Shown one piece after another: positions 33,172 to 45,847 of a DNA stretch of 64,000 bases (its first letter is position 1; each line of letters starts with the position of its first letter). The stretch comes from Strigamia acuminata. Its lineage: Eukaryota; Arthropoda; Chilopoda; Geophilomorpha; Linotaeniidae. Made by a program: the position numbers and the translations under genes. The stretch spans positions 8,250,186 to 8,314,185 of the forward strand of contig OX442317.1 of assembly GCA_949358305.1 (NCBI GenBank), in the 5' to 3' direction. The notes beneath the pieces are model-generated. The model was not told where the DNA came from. It saw only the letters and a list, made by a program, of their open reading frames with translations, and did no database searches.

Positions 33172-34177
33172 ATACAGTCTAATGTCAACATATTGAAAAT
33201 TAGAAAAAGTCTAGTTGATATTTTTATTTTTATCCTACTTGCAGTAGTTTTCACAATTATTGTAAATTCTTGTGTTCGAAAAATTCTTTCTTTTATACAA
33301 TTAAAACACTAAAGTTATACATAAGCTATGCCGACATTTGGCTAATTAAAAGTCAAATTAAACTAATAATGGCCGAAGCCCTAAAATAATATCATTACGA
33401 TTATGCTGGTCTCGTCGTCCGGGATAAAGTTAACTTCCTTGCATCCGGAAGTATAGGTGTCATCTGGGCTGGTCTTTCTACGTCATGTGGTCCGGGTCGG
33501 CTTTGAGTGGTCCTAGTTCCTCACGTAATGCGTATTCTGATCCGAGAAGGTACAGTTGGCTTTCTTGCAACACCACACCTTGGGATCATATTAGCTTGAA
33601 TAACTGATTTTAGTTATTCACAAATAAGCCAAGAATAAATTAGATACTCCGTATAATTTATTTGTTGTGTCATCATGTCGTTACAAACTGAATTCAGTTT
33701 GTAGGTTAAAATTGGTTTGACGTAATGGTTTGTAAAGTTGACTGTTTAAACTGTATTGAGTTTAATTCTCGGTTTAAATCTGTCGGGTTAAAATGGTTAG
33801 TGCACATTATCATGCGGACGGAGCATCATCCATCGCGCGGCGCAACATCCTCGCAATCACAGTTGTGATATATATACATTATGTATATGTATTTATTCGA
33901 GTTATTGTTTCGCATATTTGAATTTATCGCCAACAAGCGCTATCGCCGTCTAGTGGTAGGAAAGAGCATGGACGAATACGGTTTCTCAACCGCTACAAGG
34001 TTATGGTTAGGTTTAATGGCTCTATACAAGAGATCATAAATGTTTAAATCTATTATATCTGCAAATAACTTTTATTCAAAGCGTCAGTCTAAATAACAAC
34101 TTCGTATATCATTACCAGTTTACGGAACTATTTTTTTCAGTTGAATAATTTTCATACCCTGCATAATAATAAACTCA
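33172..34177. other. Intergenic block between units J and K
   Basis: 3' block; a unique insertion of about 240 bp starting CCCTAAAATAATATCATTACG near 33378; a piece of the 10.4-kb repeat (33700-33870); then the upstream block with a variant CTCF-like site (33944-33956), TATATC and TTCAGTTG. No gene was seen. Confidence 0.55.
34105..34142 (+). promoter_or_regulatory. Candidate core promoter of unit K
   Basis: TATATC at 34105 lies about 34 bases before the A of TTCAGTTG (34139). The ATG is at 34178. The arrangement is the same as in unit D. Confidence 0.45.
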
Positions 34178-36587
34178 ATGACAGCCTTTGTCATACTCGC
34201 ATTGTTTTCCATACGAGGTTTTAACGGTGAAGTTTACTCTTCGACTGCTCAACTGGCGACAGTTTTCAACGCACACCGAGAAATCGTTGGACACTTAGAA
34301 CAATATATCGAGAATGCTGAAGCCAAAACTGCCCGCTTACGAAAGTATGATGATTTATTCAATATTTCTGCTTTTGTGTTCGAGTTATTATCATCAAACG
34401 CATTGACACAGATACGTAGACGCATTTAACCGCCTGCGTGGGACGGCAGATGTGGATGAGATAGTCGGTAACCCTTTATCAGCTTACCAACTTATTAAAC
34501 AACTTGCAGAAAACTGGGCAAGTGTGGAGGAACTTCTCGACGATAATTCGTGGCTAGGTTTGATTTGTAACACGAATTTTGCTCAAAACAGTTTTTCACC
34601 CACCCAATACTTGTGTAGATTCAATTCAACAAATCCAAAGCCGTCTTAATAATACACTAATACCCACAGAAGACGATATTGAAGGTGCAGCATTAGCTAT
34701 TATAAGACTCCAAGAAACCTATCAACTCAGTACATCTGATTTAGCACGTGGCAATATCCTTGGCATTCAAAGCTCAATCGGATTAACAAGTATGATTGTT
34801 GAAAATATCATAATTAATAAGTTATTGCCACTGACCTTAGATGTTTTAATCAGCTCAAGATTGCTTATATCTGGCAAAATGTAGTTCCAATAAGAAGTTC
34901 TTGGTTTCAGCCATTGAATGGTACGAACACGCATTAAGCATGAGTATTGAAGAAACAAATCCCGCCAGTGACCCTCACGAAATAACAGTGCATCTAGAAG
35001 AGGCAATAAGAGCAGTAGGTTATTTATTTTTTGGTAGCGGGAACTGTGGGTGCGCAATAGCGTGGTTTTCATTCAAGGAACCACGTCGACACGATGACAT
35101 TCTTAATTTTAAATAGTCTTTCGTTGAACTAACATTAATTTTGATTACCGTTTTAAGTTTTATCTGTCATTGGAGAGTGAAGGTAAGTGCTAAATTTTTT
35201 TAAAAAAAATATAGTCTTTCATAACTATGAAATACCCACGTTTTAAGAAAACCACCAACACACTGTTCATCAACCAATCAGTGTTTCAAATCCTCCAGAG
35301 AATAAAAACCTACAAAAACCACCAAGCACGAAATACAGCTTAGGTGTGGATTTGTCAATAGGAGAAATAAAAAGAAATTTTAATGCATTATGCAGAGGAG
35401 AACAACTGAGGGTAAAAACAAAGTGAAAAATATGATCAATTCTTTCTCAGTTTATTCATTTTCCATTTAGATTGATTCGGAAGTAGCAGCTTTGAACTGT
35501 TATTTATCCGACAGAGGAGATGCAACTTTCTTCATAAATCCAATTAAGGTTGAAGTCCTCAGTCACGACCCGCAAATCTTAACTTTTCACGACATCATTT
35601 ATGAATCGGAAATTGATTTCATCAAACAGTTCAGCAAATCATCAGTAAGTTTCTGAAATTGGCGTTAACAAATATACTTTTAATTTTTGTTTAATTTTTG
35701 TTCATAATTTAAAAGTTGAAAAGATCAGGAGTTAAATCCGATCTTTATAATCCTGATGGAATGTCGGACGAGCGAATAAGTCAGACCTCAATGATTACCG
35801 ATGACGAGCAAGATGACCAGTTGCGTCAAAAAGTTAAAATTGTAATGGATCGTATGTCCAGAATTACTGGGCTTAATGTGCACGGAGATGAAAACTCGGA
35901 ACCGATGCAAGTGACTAATTACGGTATTGCAGGTGAAATCGCACCTCATGTCGATTATATGTACAAGGATCTTGATGAGGTACGTGAAATCTAGGGCAAT
36001 CAACTAGTTGATCGTCCTAGATGAAATCAAACTGTTTATCTCCTATTTATTATTAGACTTTAATTGTTTTTAAATTCTGCTTGACAGTTGGCTGACGTGG
36101 AGTCGCTTATATTAGAATTAGTTGGTGATCGAATTGCTACTCTAATGTTTTATGTAAGTGATGATTGATTTCCCATCTAAATAATTGATGATCGATTTCT
36201 ATCATTAGTTAAGTGATGTCAAGCTGGGCGGTGCTACAGTGTTTCCGCTGGTTGGAGCGGCTGTCAGGCCTAGTAAGGTCAATAAACTTGCAATTGAATG
36301 CATAAAACCGTTAAACAAATTAATTTCAATTTTCTTTGCATGTCCATTTTTAGGGTTCTGCAGTTTTTTGGTATAATGTGCTTCGAAATGGTGAAGGAGA
36401 TCTCCGCACTGTTCATGGTGGATGTCCAGTTCTTGTTGGATCCAAATGGAGTAAATGAATTAATTGATTCAAAGAGAGGCATAAAGTTATCATTTTTTTT
36501 AATGTGTTATATTTAGTTGGAAACAAGTGGATTTGTGAACTCAATCAAGTTTTCAAAAGGCCTTGTAGCCTAAATCCAAGGGAATAG
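34178..36587 (+). CDS. P4HA: P4HA unit K: intact prolyl 4-hydroxylase alpha subunit, type B
   Basis: Exons 34178-34344, 34412-34557, 34619-34789, 34854-35014, 35158-35182, 35248-35411, 35471-35644, 35716-35979, 36088-36153, 36209-36277, 36354-36450, 36517-36587 give 524 aa. Signal peptide [18 protein letters not shown]4Ha_N with [12 protein letters not shown] and RLQETYQLS; substrate-binding region with QDCLYLAKCSSNKK and [13 protein letters not shown]; catalytic domain with HVD at 414/416, distal His 490 and Lys 500. E8 is two codons shorter than in D and ends DLDE; after its donor the intron holds a small palindromic insertion (ATCAACTAGTTGAT). E9 (LADVESLILELVGD) is the most diverged in the array. 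A good promoter is present, so this is one of the best candidates for an active gene. Confidence 0.9.
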
Positions 36588-38088
36588 ATATATGATAACG
36601 TCAACATATTAAAAATTAGAAAAAACCTTGTTAATGAATTTATTTTTAGCGTCCTCAGTTCTCGCAAAATTTTTTCTTTTATGTGCTTGAAATTCCTGCC
36701 TCTTTTACTTGTATATTATACTTGGAACTACTTTTAATTTCAATTCTATCATATTAATTGGAAAGTAGACCAAAAACTGCTCCAGAAATGTCTACTTTCC
36801 AATCTTGTAATTCATTTTTTAATTCATTTTTTTCCAAATTACATAAACCAGAAGTTGAAACACACACACCCACGCAAACATTCAAGTCACCGCCGCACAT
36901 CATGGCTGGCCATTGGTGGTCAGGCCACTTCCGGGACCACACCACCTCCTCGAATGATGGAGCTGCTTAAGGGTCGCTTATTGGTGGGGCAATGAACAAC
37001 GTCCGCCAGATGGCCACAATGAAAAATCTGATTTGGTCTGCATTTCCAGGGTCCAGCAGATTTTTTGTACAACTTGCACAAAAATGGTGCAGGAGATTTA
37101 ACTTTGCATGCAAGTGGTCGGTTCTTTATGGATCGAAATGAAGTAAATGAATTTACTTTTCACAGCAATAACTACACGGAACTGTTTAGGCGGGGATCCA
37201 TCTGTAGGTTCCTTTTAACTAAGGGTGCGGTCGAATAGGATACAATCTGACTCAAAACGAGTTCAGATTGAATTGAGTCGGATTCGGATGGTCCCAAATC
37301 AATTCGATTTTTTTTGAATCGGATTGGATAATCCAAAATTTTATTCATATATTCTGGATAGGATTGGGGAAAAAACCGAAACCGATCCTTATAATCCGAA
37401 ATTCTTTTGCTCTAAATGAAATTGATTTTTTTGAGTTTTTGGTGTTTATGTCAATGTGAAGGGATTTAAATGCACTTTATTTTAAAATGTTATGGTTTTT
37501 TTCTCACTTTTTTCGGCTTTTGTTGGTCATTTTTCCATTTAATTCATCAGTTTGAGACGTTTGGACGGGCCACCGTAATGGGCGCGACATGCGGAAGTGC
37601 GACGTCTAGTTAATAATTTTTATCATCCTCAGTTTTCACAATTTTCGTAAATTTATGTGTTGGAAAAAACATAACCTGTAGCTTGATTTTACTTTTCTCT
37701 GAAAGAAATAAAACTCAAACACTCGATCCTAGGCAAATCAACCTAAAGACATCACATGGACACTCTCAGAGAAGATTCTACCTGTACAGCTCCTTGATTC
37801 TTATACATTTTATTTATTTATATCGTTCAAATTCAAATCACTTTTGCACACAGTAAGCCATAACAGTTGAATTAAGTTTCCACGACCATTAATCAGGTTA
37901 TGGCCAAGTTTAATGGCCAGATATCAGCTAGGTTGTATTCATGCAGTCATAATTATTGTAATCTATCTGCAAATAACTTTTATTCAAAGCAACAGGTAAA
38001 TAATAACTTAATATATTAATACCGGTACTTTATGAAACAATTTTTTTCAGTTGAATAATTTTTCTACCGTCTATAATACCGAGACTAA
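36588..38088. other. Intergenic: decayed P4HA remains and unit L upstream block
   Basis: About 36690-37590 is mostly unique AT-rich sequence containing a decayed exon 11 (see separate entry). 37600-37900 is a typical P4HA 3' block from a lost copy. 37900-38088 is the upstream block of unit L with TTTCAGTTG at about 38046. Confidence 0.55.
37050..37141 (+). pseudogene. Decayed P4HA exon 11 relic
   Basis: After an acceptor-like CATTTCCAG the sequence translates to GPADFLYNLHKNGAGDLT and so on, with base-level similarity to exon 11 (TTTTTTGGTATAAT, AATGGTGAAGGAGAT) including the downstream GTAAATGAATT donor context. The distal CAT (His) is recognisable but CPVLLGSKW is not. It is much older than every other unit and may mark the start of a lost copy whose 3' block follows at 37.6 kb. 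Confidence 0.7.
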
Positions 38089-40419
38089 ATGATAGCCTTT
38101 GTCATACTCGTATTGTTTTCCATACGAGGTTTTAACGGTGAGGTTTATTCGTCGATTGCTCAACTGGCGACAGTTTTCAACGCACAACGAGAAATCGTTG
38201 GACACTTGGAACGATGCATCGAAGATGCTGAAGCCAAAACTGCTCGCTTACGAAAGTAAGATGAATTATTCAATATGTCTGCTTTTGTGTTCGTGTTATT
38301 ATCATCAAACGCATTCACACAGATACGTAGATGCATTTAATCGCATGCGTGGGTCGGCAGATGTGGATGAGATAGTCGGCAACCCTTTATCAGCTTACCA
38401 ACTTATTAAACAACTTGCAGAAAACTGGGCAAGTGTGGAAGAATTTTTCGATGATAATTCGTGGCAAGGTTTGTGAACAAAACAGATGTTTAGCCACAAT
38501 ATGTATGATATTACTTTGTCTGATTCAAGATTTAACTCAACAAGTCCAAAGCCAACGAATAAAATCTCTGATACCGAAGAGAGAAGACGTTGAAGGTGCA
38601 GCCTTGAGTATTTTACGACTCCAAGACACATATCGACTCAATGCATCTGATTTAGTACGTGGCTCGATCCTTGGAATTCACAGTTCAATTGAATTGACAA
38701 GTAATTTCACTAAATACTAAATGATAATCAAATAGAAGCATAATAATTAACATTTTTATATCAGCCGGCGATTGCGTGGATCTCGGAAAGAACGGTTTCA
38801 AGCAAAAACTGTTTGACTTGGCGATTGATTGGTATGGCCTGGCTTTACGTAAGAGTAAAAACGAAACAAATCCTTTTGTTGCGCCCCAAAAAATAATAAA
38901 GTTCTTAGACGAGGCAATCAAAAAGGTAAGGTTTCGTATGCGTACAAATGATTAGGGTGAATGGCAGAACGTTAGATCGAAAATATAGAAATTGCTGATT
39001 AATTATAGATTGAAATCTCTGCTCGAATAATGCTTCACCTTAAGTTATTATTTTCAGCATAATACAACAATGCAAAACGAAGGTGGGTGTTAATTACATT
39101 TTTAGTACAATTTCTTGACTATAAAAACCTCATGTTTCAAGAATACCGCAAATTTATTGAATTTCTAAATCCAATTCACTCGGCAAGCACGAAATACAAA
39201 TTGGGCCTGGGAATATCCAAAATGCACCAATATATAAATTACATCGCATTGTGCAGAGGAGAACAACTAAGAGTACAACTAAGAAAAAACTTGATGAATG
39301 TTTTCCCACGTTTTTATCGACAGATTCATTTCTTATTTAGAGTGATTCCGAAGTAGCGTCTTTGAACTGTTATTTTTCCGACAGAGGAGATCCAAGTTTC
39401 TACATAAACCCAATTAAGGTTGAAGTCCTCAGTCACGACCCGCACATCCTAACTTTTCACGACATCATTTATGAATCAGAAATTGATTTCATCAAAGATT
39501 TCAGCAAACCATCAGTAAGTTTCAGCTATTATCGTTAACAAACATGCTTCTAATTTTTGTTTAAGAATTGTTTATAATTTAAAAGTTGGGAAGGTCAAAA
39601 ACTCAGCCCGATCTTGATAATTCTGATGAAATATCGGACGGACGAACAAGTCAGAACTCATGGATGTCCGATTACGAGCAAGATGACCAGTTGCGTCGAA
39701 AAGTTAAAATTATAATGGATCGTGTGTCCAGCATTACTGGGCTTAATGTACACGGAAAGATTAACTCTGAAGAAATGCAAGTGACTAATTACGGTATTGG
39801 TGGTGAATACACAGCTCATTACGATGCCTTGTACAAGTATAAGTCTTCCCAGCAGGTTCGTGAAACCAAATTGTTTATCTGCTATTTACTAGACTTTAAT
39901 CGTTTTTAAATTGTGCTTGACAGTTGTCTGATGTGGATTTGTTTATATTAGAATTAGTTGGTGATCGAATTGCTACTCTAATGTTTTATGTAAGTGATGA
40001 TTGATTTCCCGTCTAAATAATTGATCATCGATTTGTATTGCTAGTTAAGTGATGTCGAGCTGGGCGGTGCTACAGTGTTTCCTTTGATTGGTGCCGCTGT
40101 CCGGCCTAGTAAGGTCAATAATCCTGCAATTGAATCCATAAAAGCGTCACAAATTAATCTCAATTCTTCTTGCACGTGCGTTTTCAGGGTTCTGCAGTTT
40201 TTTGGTATAATCTCCTTCGAAATGGTGATGGAGATCTCCGCACTTTGCATGGTGGATGTCCAGTTCTTCTTGGATCCAAATGGAGTAAATGAATTAATTG
40301 ATTAAAAAGAGAGATGAAGTTATCAATTTTTTTAATGTGTACATTTAGTTGGAAACAAGTGGATTCATGAAGTCAATCAAGTTTTCAAAAGGCCTTGCAG
40401 CCTAAACCCAAAAGACTAG
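38089..40419 (+). CDS. P4HA: P4HA unit L: intact prolyl 4-hydroxylase alpha subunit, type A
   Basis: Exons 38089-38255, 38323-38468, 38530-38700, 38765-38925, 39058-39082, 39142-39272, 39341-39514, 39586-39855, 39924-39989, 40045-40113, 40188-40284, 40349-40419 give 515 aa. Starts [17 protein letters not shown] (signal peptide). P4Ha_N has [12 protein letters not shown] and RLQDTYRLN; the substrate-binding region reads [24 protein letters not shown]; catalytic HYD at 403/405, distal His 481, Lys 491. It differs from H mainly in the substrate-binding exon (charged KNGFKQK for NKGFNQT). TTTCAGTTG initiator is present about 40 bases before the ATG. All splice sites look normal. Confidence 0.9.
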
Positions 40420-40441
40420 ATACCTGCTAATTTCAACATAT

Positions 40442-41027
40442 TGTTATGTGGGATTTAGGCCCACTTGAGGCTACCCACACAACTGGGATATGATAGGAAA
40501 TAAAGAGTCATTTTTAATTAGGTTTAAATTCAATCTAGTTTTTATTTAACCAGACAGCAAAGCTGTTTGATTATTCTTTCAAATGGATGGGTTTACACTG
40601 TTTACATTGGCAGATAACTTAAACTCAATTGATACAATTATCAAAACATAAATCATACAATAATCTATATAAATTATATAAACTCTATAAAACACTCTGA
40701 ATTTGAGATATAATCTGAAATCATTAAATGGTGATTAAATTGATAACATTTTCCGCAGCCGGCCAAGAACAGGCCGACATTGGATAGGAGAGATTTGAGT
40801 TCACTCTCAAGTGAGAGCCGGAAGAGAACTGTCAAACTTGGGCGGATTCACTTCACAGGAAAGCTCCTGTTACCCCCTTTAACTAATTGGTAAGTCCAGT
40901 AACGAGGCAATGATGTAATAGATTGCCAATGCCATCTATGGACGAAATTTAGCAACTTTTATCCGAATTATAGCCGAATTACGCGCTACGGGTCGTCCGT
41001 TGATCGGGACGGCCTGTACGCGTAGCA
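40442..41027. mobile_element. Solo LTR in the 3' flank of unit L
   Basis: TGTTATGTGGG...GCGTAGCA, 586 bp, is flanked by the duplication ATAT (40438-40441, 41028-41031) inside the shared 3' sequence CAACATATT(A)AAAATTAG. It contains AATAAAG near 40500. No internal coding region, so a solo LTR of a family not otherwise seen here. Confidence 0.75.
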
Positions 41028-41243
41028 ATATTAAAAATTAGAAAAAGTCTTGTTAATAATTTTTATCATCCTCAGTTTTCACAAGTTTCGTAAATTTAAG
41101 CATTGAAAAATTCTCTTTTATACAATTAAAACACTAAAGTTATACTTAAGCTATGTCGACATTTGGCCAATTAAAAGTTAATCTAAACTAATAAATAAAG
41201 ATGGCCGAAGCCCTAAACGCTAAAAAGTTTGAGAACCCCTGAT

Positions 41244-41370
41244 ATACTTCATTGTGTCACCTAAGACATGTTTTCGTATCTTCAATACCATAATAAATAT
41301 CCGGACGTTAACCATCTGGCTATTCTGATCCAAAAGATCTCTTCACAAGGTGTTTTATATAAAGTAGGGG
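41244..41370 (-). pseudogene. Relic exon, second copy of the PDIYYGIED-type fragment
   Basis: Minus-strand reading matches the fragment at 54838-55160 but has a 10-15-base deletion in the RKRPDGS part. It is followed at 41425-41960 by unrelated AT-rich sequence containing CTAACCTAACCTAAACC. Confidence 0.45.
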
Positions 41371-42192
41371 TTCGTGATGCTTTTTCTGTGTTCTTTTTGG
41401 TAGGTCCTTTTGTTTGTTTTTAATCTAACCTAACCTAAACCAGTCCTTGAAGTGTATGAATTTTTTAGTGGAGAAATAAATAAAAGTAGTGTTGGTATTC
41501 ACAAATTTAGTGTTAAATTCCGGAATTTTTAGTCTAAAAAATAAGTGAAAACAGTGTAGAAATAATATAATTCCTTTTTTTGTGATGTTATGAGTTTTTA
41601 ATTTTTTTGTATTTTGGAATTTTTGTTTGACTTTTTTGAGTTTTTGTTGAAGTTTTGCATTTTCTGAATATTCAATTCGCCTTTCCGCGGTCACTGGAGA
41701 TATTCTGTCAGGGCACTCCGATGCTTCTTGGATCTCGGATCGAGATGCTAGAAGGAGCTTTGAAGGTTATACTATTTCAATTTCCGGGGTTCTCATTTCT
41801 TGGGGCTGCAGTAAACAATGCCATTCCGCCTTAAGCATAATGGAAGTGGAATTTTTGGCACTTCTCGATGGCGCAAAGAAATTGTTTGGTTACACGGCGT
41901 GATTGGTCGAACTCGAATTTTTCGTCTCCCCACTCCCGTTGCGAGAACCTCGCGTAACATAAGTTAAATTTAGGTTCCATAGGCATTAATCAGGTTATGG
42001 CCAGGTTTAATGGCCAGATATCAGATAGTCTCTATTCAAGCGATTGTAATTATTGTAATCTAACTGCAAATAACTTTTATTCCAAGCACCAGTCTAAATA
42101 ATAACTTAGTATATAATTACCGGTACTTTATGGAACAATTTTTTCAGTTGAATTATTTTTCTACCCTGCATCACGTATGATATCAAGACTCA
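41371..42192. other. Intergenic block before unit M
   Basis: AT-rich unique sequence to about 41960, then the D-type upstream block with TATATAATTA (42109) and TTTTCAGTTG (about 42145). A 89-codon minus-strand open frame (41425-41694) has no support. Confidence 0.5.
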
Positions 42193-44495
42193 ATGACAGC
42201 TTTTGTGCTACTTTTATTGTTTTACATACGAGGTTTTAAAGGTGAGGTTTACTCCTCGACTGCTCAATTGGCGACAGTTTTCAACGCACAACGAGAAATC
42301 GTTGGACACTTAGATCGATACATCGAGGATGCTGAAGCCAAAACTGCCCACTTACGAAAGTAAGATGAATTATCCAACATTTCTAATTTTGTGTTCGTGT
42401 TATTATCATCTAACGACTTCACACAGATACGCAGATGCATTTAACCGCATGCGTGGGTCGGCAGATGTGGATGAGATAGTCGGCAACCCTTTATCAGCTT
42501 ACCAACTTATTAAACAACTTGCAGAAAACTGGGCAAGTGTGGAGGAACTTCTCGACGATAATTCGTGGCTAGGTTTGATTTGTTTCACGAATTCAGCTTA
42601 AAACAGTTTTTCACCCACCCAATACTTGTGTAGATTTAATTCAACAAATCCAAAGCCGTCTTAATAATACACTAATGACCACGGAAGACGATGTTGAAGG
42701 TGCAGCATTAGCTATTTTACGACTCCAACAAACCTATCAACTCAGTACATCTGATTTAGCACGTGGCAATATCTTTGGTAGTCAAACTTCAAGCGGATTA
42801 ACAAGTATGGTTGTTCAATATGTCATAATTAAAAAGTAATTTCCACTGATCTTAGATTTTTCAATCAGCTCAAGATTGCTTACATCTGGCGAAACGCAGT
42901 TCCAATCAGAACTTCTTCGATTTGGCGATTGAATGGTACGATTACGCATTACGCACGAATATTGAAGAAACAAATCCCTCCAGTAACCCCCAAGCAATAA
43001 CCCTACATCTAGAAGAGGCAATAAACGCAGTAGGTAATTCATATTTAAATTACTGTATCACTTTTTGATAATTTTAATTACCTTATAAAAGCATGATCTG
43101 GCATTGGAGAGTGAAGGTGAGTGCTAAATAACAGACAATTCTCTCGGTATTTTTTAACTATAACAAAACTCACGTTTTAAGAAAACCAACAATACACATT
43201 TCATCAACCAATCAGAAGTCTCAATAGTGCAGAGATTAAAAATCTGCAAAGACAAACAACCACGAAACACAGTTTAGGTCTGCAATTGTCGGATATGGAG
43301 GAAGATCGAAATTACGAAGCATTATGCAGAGGAGAACAACTTCGGGTAAAAACTAAGTGAAAACATGACGAATGTTTTCCCATGTTTTAATCGACGTTTT
43401 CCTTTTCTATTTAGAGTGATTCCGAAGTTGCATCTTTGCACTGTTATTTATCCGACAGAGGAGATGCAAGCTTTTATATAAACCCGATTAAGGTTGAAAT
43501 GCACAGTCACGATCCGCAAATCGTAACTTTTCACGACATCATTTATGAATCAGAAATTGATTTCATCAAAGAGTTTAGTAAACCGTCAGTAAGTTTCAGA
43601 AGTTGTCGTAGACAAACATGATTCTAATTTTGTTTGAGAATTGTTTATCATTTAAAAGTTGAAAAGATCAAGAATTGAGCCCAATGTTGACAATCCTGAT
43701 GAAACATGGGACGGGCGAACAAGTCAGAACTCGTGGATGTCCGATGACGAGCAAGATGACCAGTTGCGTCGAAAAGTTAAAATTATAATGGATCGTGTGT
43801 CCAGAATTACTGGGCTGAATGTGCACGAAAGGATTAACTCGGAAGAAATGCAAGTGGCTAATTATGGTATTGGTGGTGGATACGAACTTCATTACGATTA
43901 TTTATACAGGGATAAGTCTCCTCAAGAGGTTCGTGAAACCAAATTGTTTATCTGCTGTTTATTAGACTTGAATCGTTTTTAAATTGTGCTTGACAGTTGT
44001 CTGATGTGGATCCGTTTACATTAGGATCCTATGGTGATAGAATTGCTACTCTAATGTTTTATGTAAGTGATGATTGATTTGCCGTCTAAATAATTGAAAT
44101 TGACCATCGATTTGTATTGCTAGTTAAGTGATGTCAAGTTGGGCGGTGCTACAGTGTTTCCTCTGATTGGTGCGGCTGTTAGGCCTAATAAGGTTAATAA
44201 ACCAGCATAAAACCTTGAAACAAATTAATTTCAATTTTCCTTGCATGTCCATTTTTAGGGTTCTGCAGTTTTTTGGTATAATCTCTTTCGAAATGGTGAA
44301 GGAGATGACCGCACTATGCATGCTGGATGTCCAGTTCTTCTTGGATCCAAATGGAGTAAATGAATTACCGTAGTTGATTTAAAAGAGAGATAAAGTTATC
44401 AGTTTTTTTAATGTGTACATTTAGTTGGAAACAAGTGGATTCTTGAAGTCAATCAAGTTTTCAAAAGGCCTTGTAGCCTAAACCCAAAAGACTAG
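42193..44495 (+). CDS. P4HA: P4HA unit M: intact prolyl 4-hydroxylase alpha subunit, type B
   Basis: Exons 42193-42359, 42427-42572, 42634-42804, 42869-43029, 43092-43116, 43182-43345, 43415-43588, 43659-43928, 43997-44062, 44124-44192, 44259-44355, 44425-44495 give 526 aa. Signal peptide [18 protein letters not shown]4Ha_N; substrate-binding region [20 protein letters not shown]; small exon 5 HDLALESE; linker ending YEALCRGE as in vertebrate enzymes; catalytic HYD at 414/416, distal His 492 in [13 protein letters not shown], Lys 502. The E11 sequence is closer to the vertebrate HAACPVL form than the HGGC of the others. Promoter motifs are intact. With P it forms a subgroup of type B whose intron 4 lacks the insertion site shared by D, J and K. 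Confidence 0.9.
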
Positions 44496-44512
44496 ACACT
44501 AGATACTAGATA

Positions 44513-44580
44513 CTAGACTTTTTCTAATTTTCAATATGTTGGTGCTAATGTCAACATATTGAAAATTAGAAAAAGTCTAG
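44513..44580. repeat. Perfect inverted repeat, 29-bp arms, 10-base loop
   Basis: CTAGACTTTTTCTAATTTTC... (44513-44541) is exactly complementary to 44552-44580. The right arm is the normal 3'-block sequence; the left arm is an inverted copy of it. A short (ACTAGAT)n run precedes it. Confidence 0.95.
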
Positions 44581-44778
44581 TTGATGAAATTTTTATTTTT
44601 GTTATCCTTAGATTTCACAATTGTCGTAAATGTTTGTGTTGGATAAATTCAATCTTTTATACAATTAAAACACTATAGTTATACATAAGGTATGCCGACA
44701 TGTGGCAAATTAAAAGTTAATCAAAACTAATAAAAAAGAAGATGGTCGAAACCCTAAAATAATATCATTACGATAATG

Positions 44779-44987
44779 TCCGTTGAAATGGTGAAGGAGA
44801 TCTCCGCACTATGCATGGTGGATGTTCAGTTCTTCTTGGATCCAAATGGAGTAAATGAATTAATTGATAAAAAGAAACAAAGTTATCAGTTTTTTTAATG
44901 TGTATATTTATGATAGTTGGAAACAAGTGGATTCGTGAAGTCAATCACGTTTTCAAAAGGTCTTGTAGCCTAAATCCAACAGAATAG
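44779..44987 (+). pseudogene. P4HA unit N: end of exon 11 plus exon 12
   Basis: The last ~70 bases of E11 (to 44850, with the GTAAATG donor) and a complete E12 (44917-44987, TAG) remain. They encode the distal His region, GSKW, and an end reading WIREVNHVFKRSCSLNPTE. Everything upstream is missing; the sequence before it (CCCTAAAATAATATCATTACG) also occurs at about 33375. It is a 5'-truncated remnant lying right behind unit M. Confidence 0.85.
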
Positions 44988-45847
44988 ATAAGTTGTCAAC
45001 ATATTGATAATTAGAAAAAGTCTTATTAATAAATTTTACAATATTTTTAAGTTTATGTGCTGGAAATTCCTGCCTCTTTTATATTATTCCTCGGACGATC
45101 GTCCTAGATTATACCAGTACGAGCAGTACGTCTGAATACGAGAACAGAACTAATAGTCAAGATCGTACCGCTTAAAGAGATTCGATCATCTCGATTTGCA
45201 GTGTAATGTACAGTTCCGGTACAAAAGTAACGTTATTTCCTCCGCAATAATGATATACTTCAGCGTCTCTCAAACTGTGGGGTGCAAGTGATTTTTGGCG
45301 GGATGCAACAGTGTTCAATCACTTCGTCGCCCAAAATTTTTGTTCCCAAAATTAATTTTTTTAATTAATTTTTTTAATGTTTGCCGATAACAATTCCAAC
45401 TTACTGCCTGTAGTTGGTTGTGATACATTGCAGGCTAGCAAACGCTATAAAATCATCACAAAAATCTCTCAAAATATACAAGAACCGCTCAAAATTCTCC
45501 AAAAACCAGTCAAAACACCCAAAAACGGATGTTTGTAGCTATTGTAATTATATAAAATTATATGATAAGTTTTATAAAATTTTATGCAAAATTATTTAAA
45601 AATTCCTTTCTTTGTTTTTAGTATGTAACTAGCTGTTCACCCGCAGAATGATAAATCACTCAAAACCATAGATCAAACAAATATAAAAACACATTTTTGT
45701 TAAACCACACAAAAATGCAACCCTAACCCAGACTACACCAAACCAAAACAGAACCAAACCCAACGCCAATCAGGCCAATACCCAATCCAGCCACACAGCA
45801 TTTTGGAAAAAGCGCCATCTGTCGGCAGCTTTTGCTGACAAATGTTT
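44988..45847. other. AT-rich region without genes
   Basis: 3' block remnants to about 45075, then unique AT-rich sequence. Nothing coding was recognised. Confidence 0.5.

Noticed and set aside
41425-41694. Lysine-rich minus-strand frame with a coiled-coil look
   Set aside because: AT-rich DNA gives Lys/Asn-rich frames by chance; single copy, no known motif.
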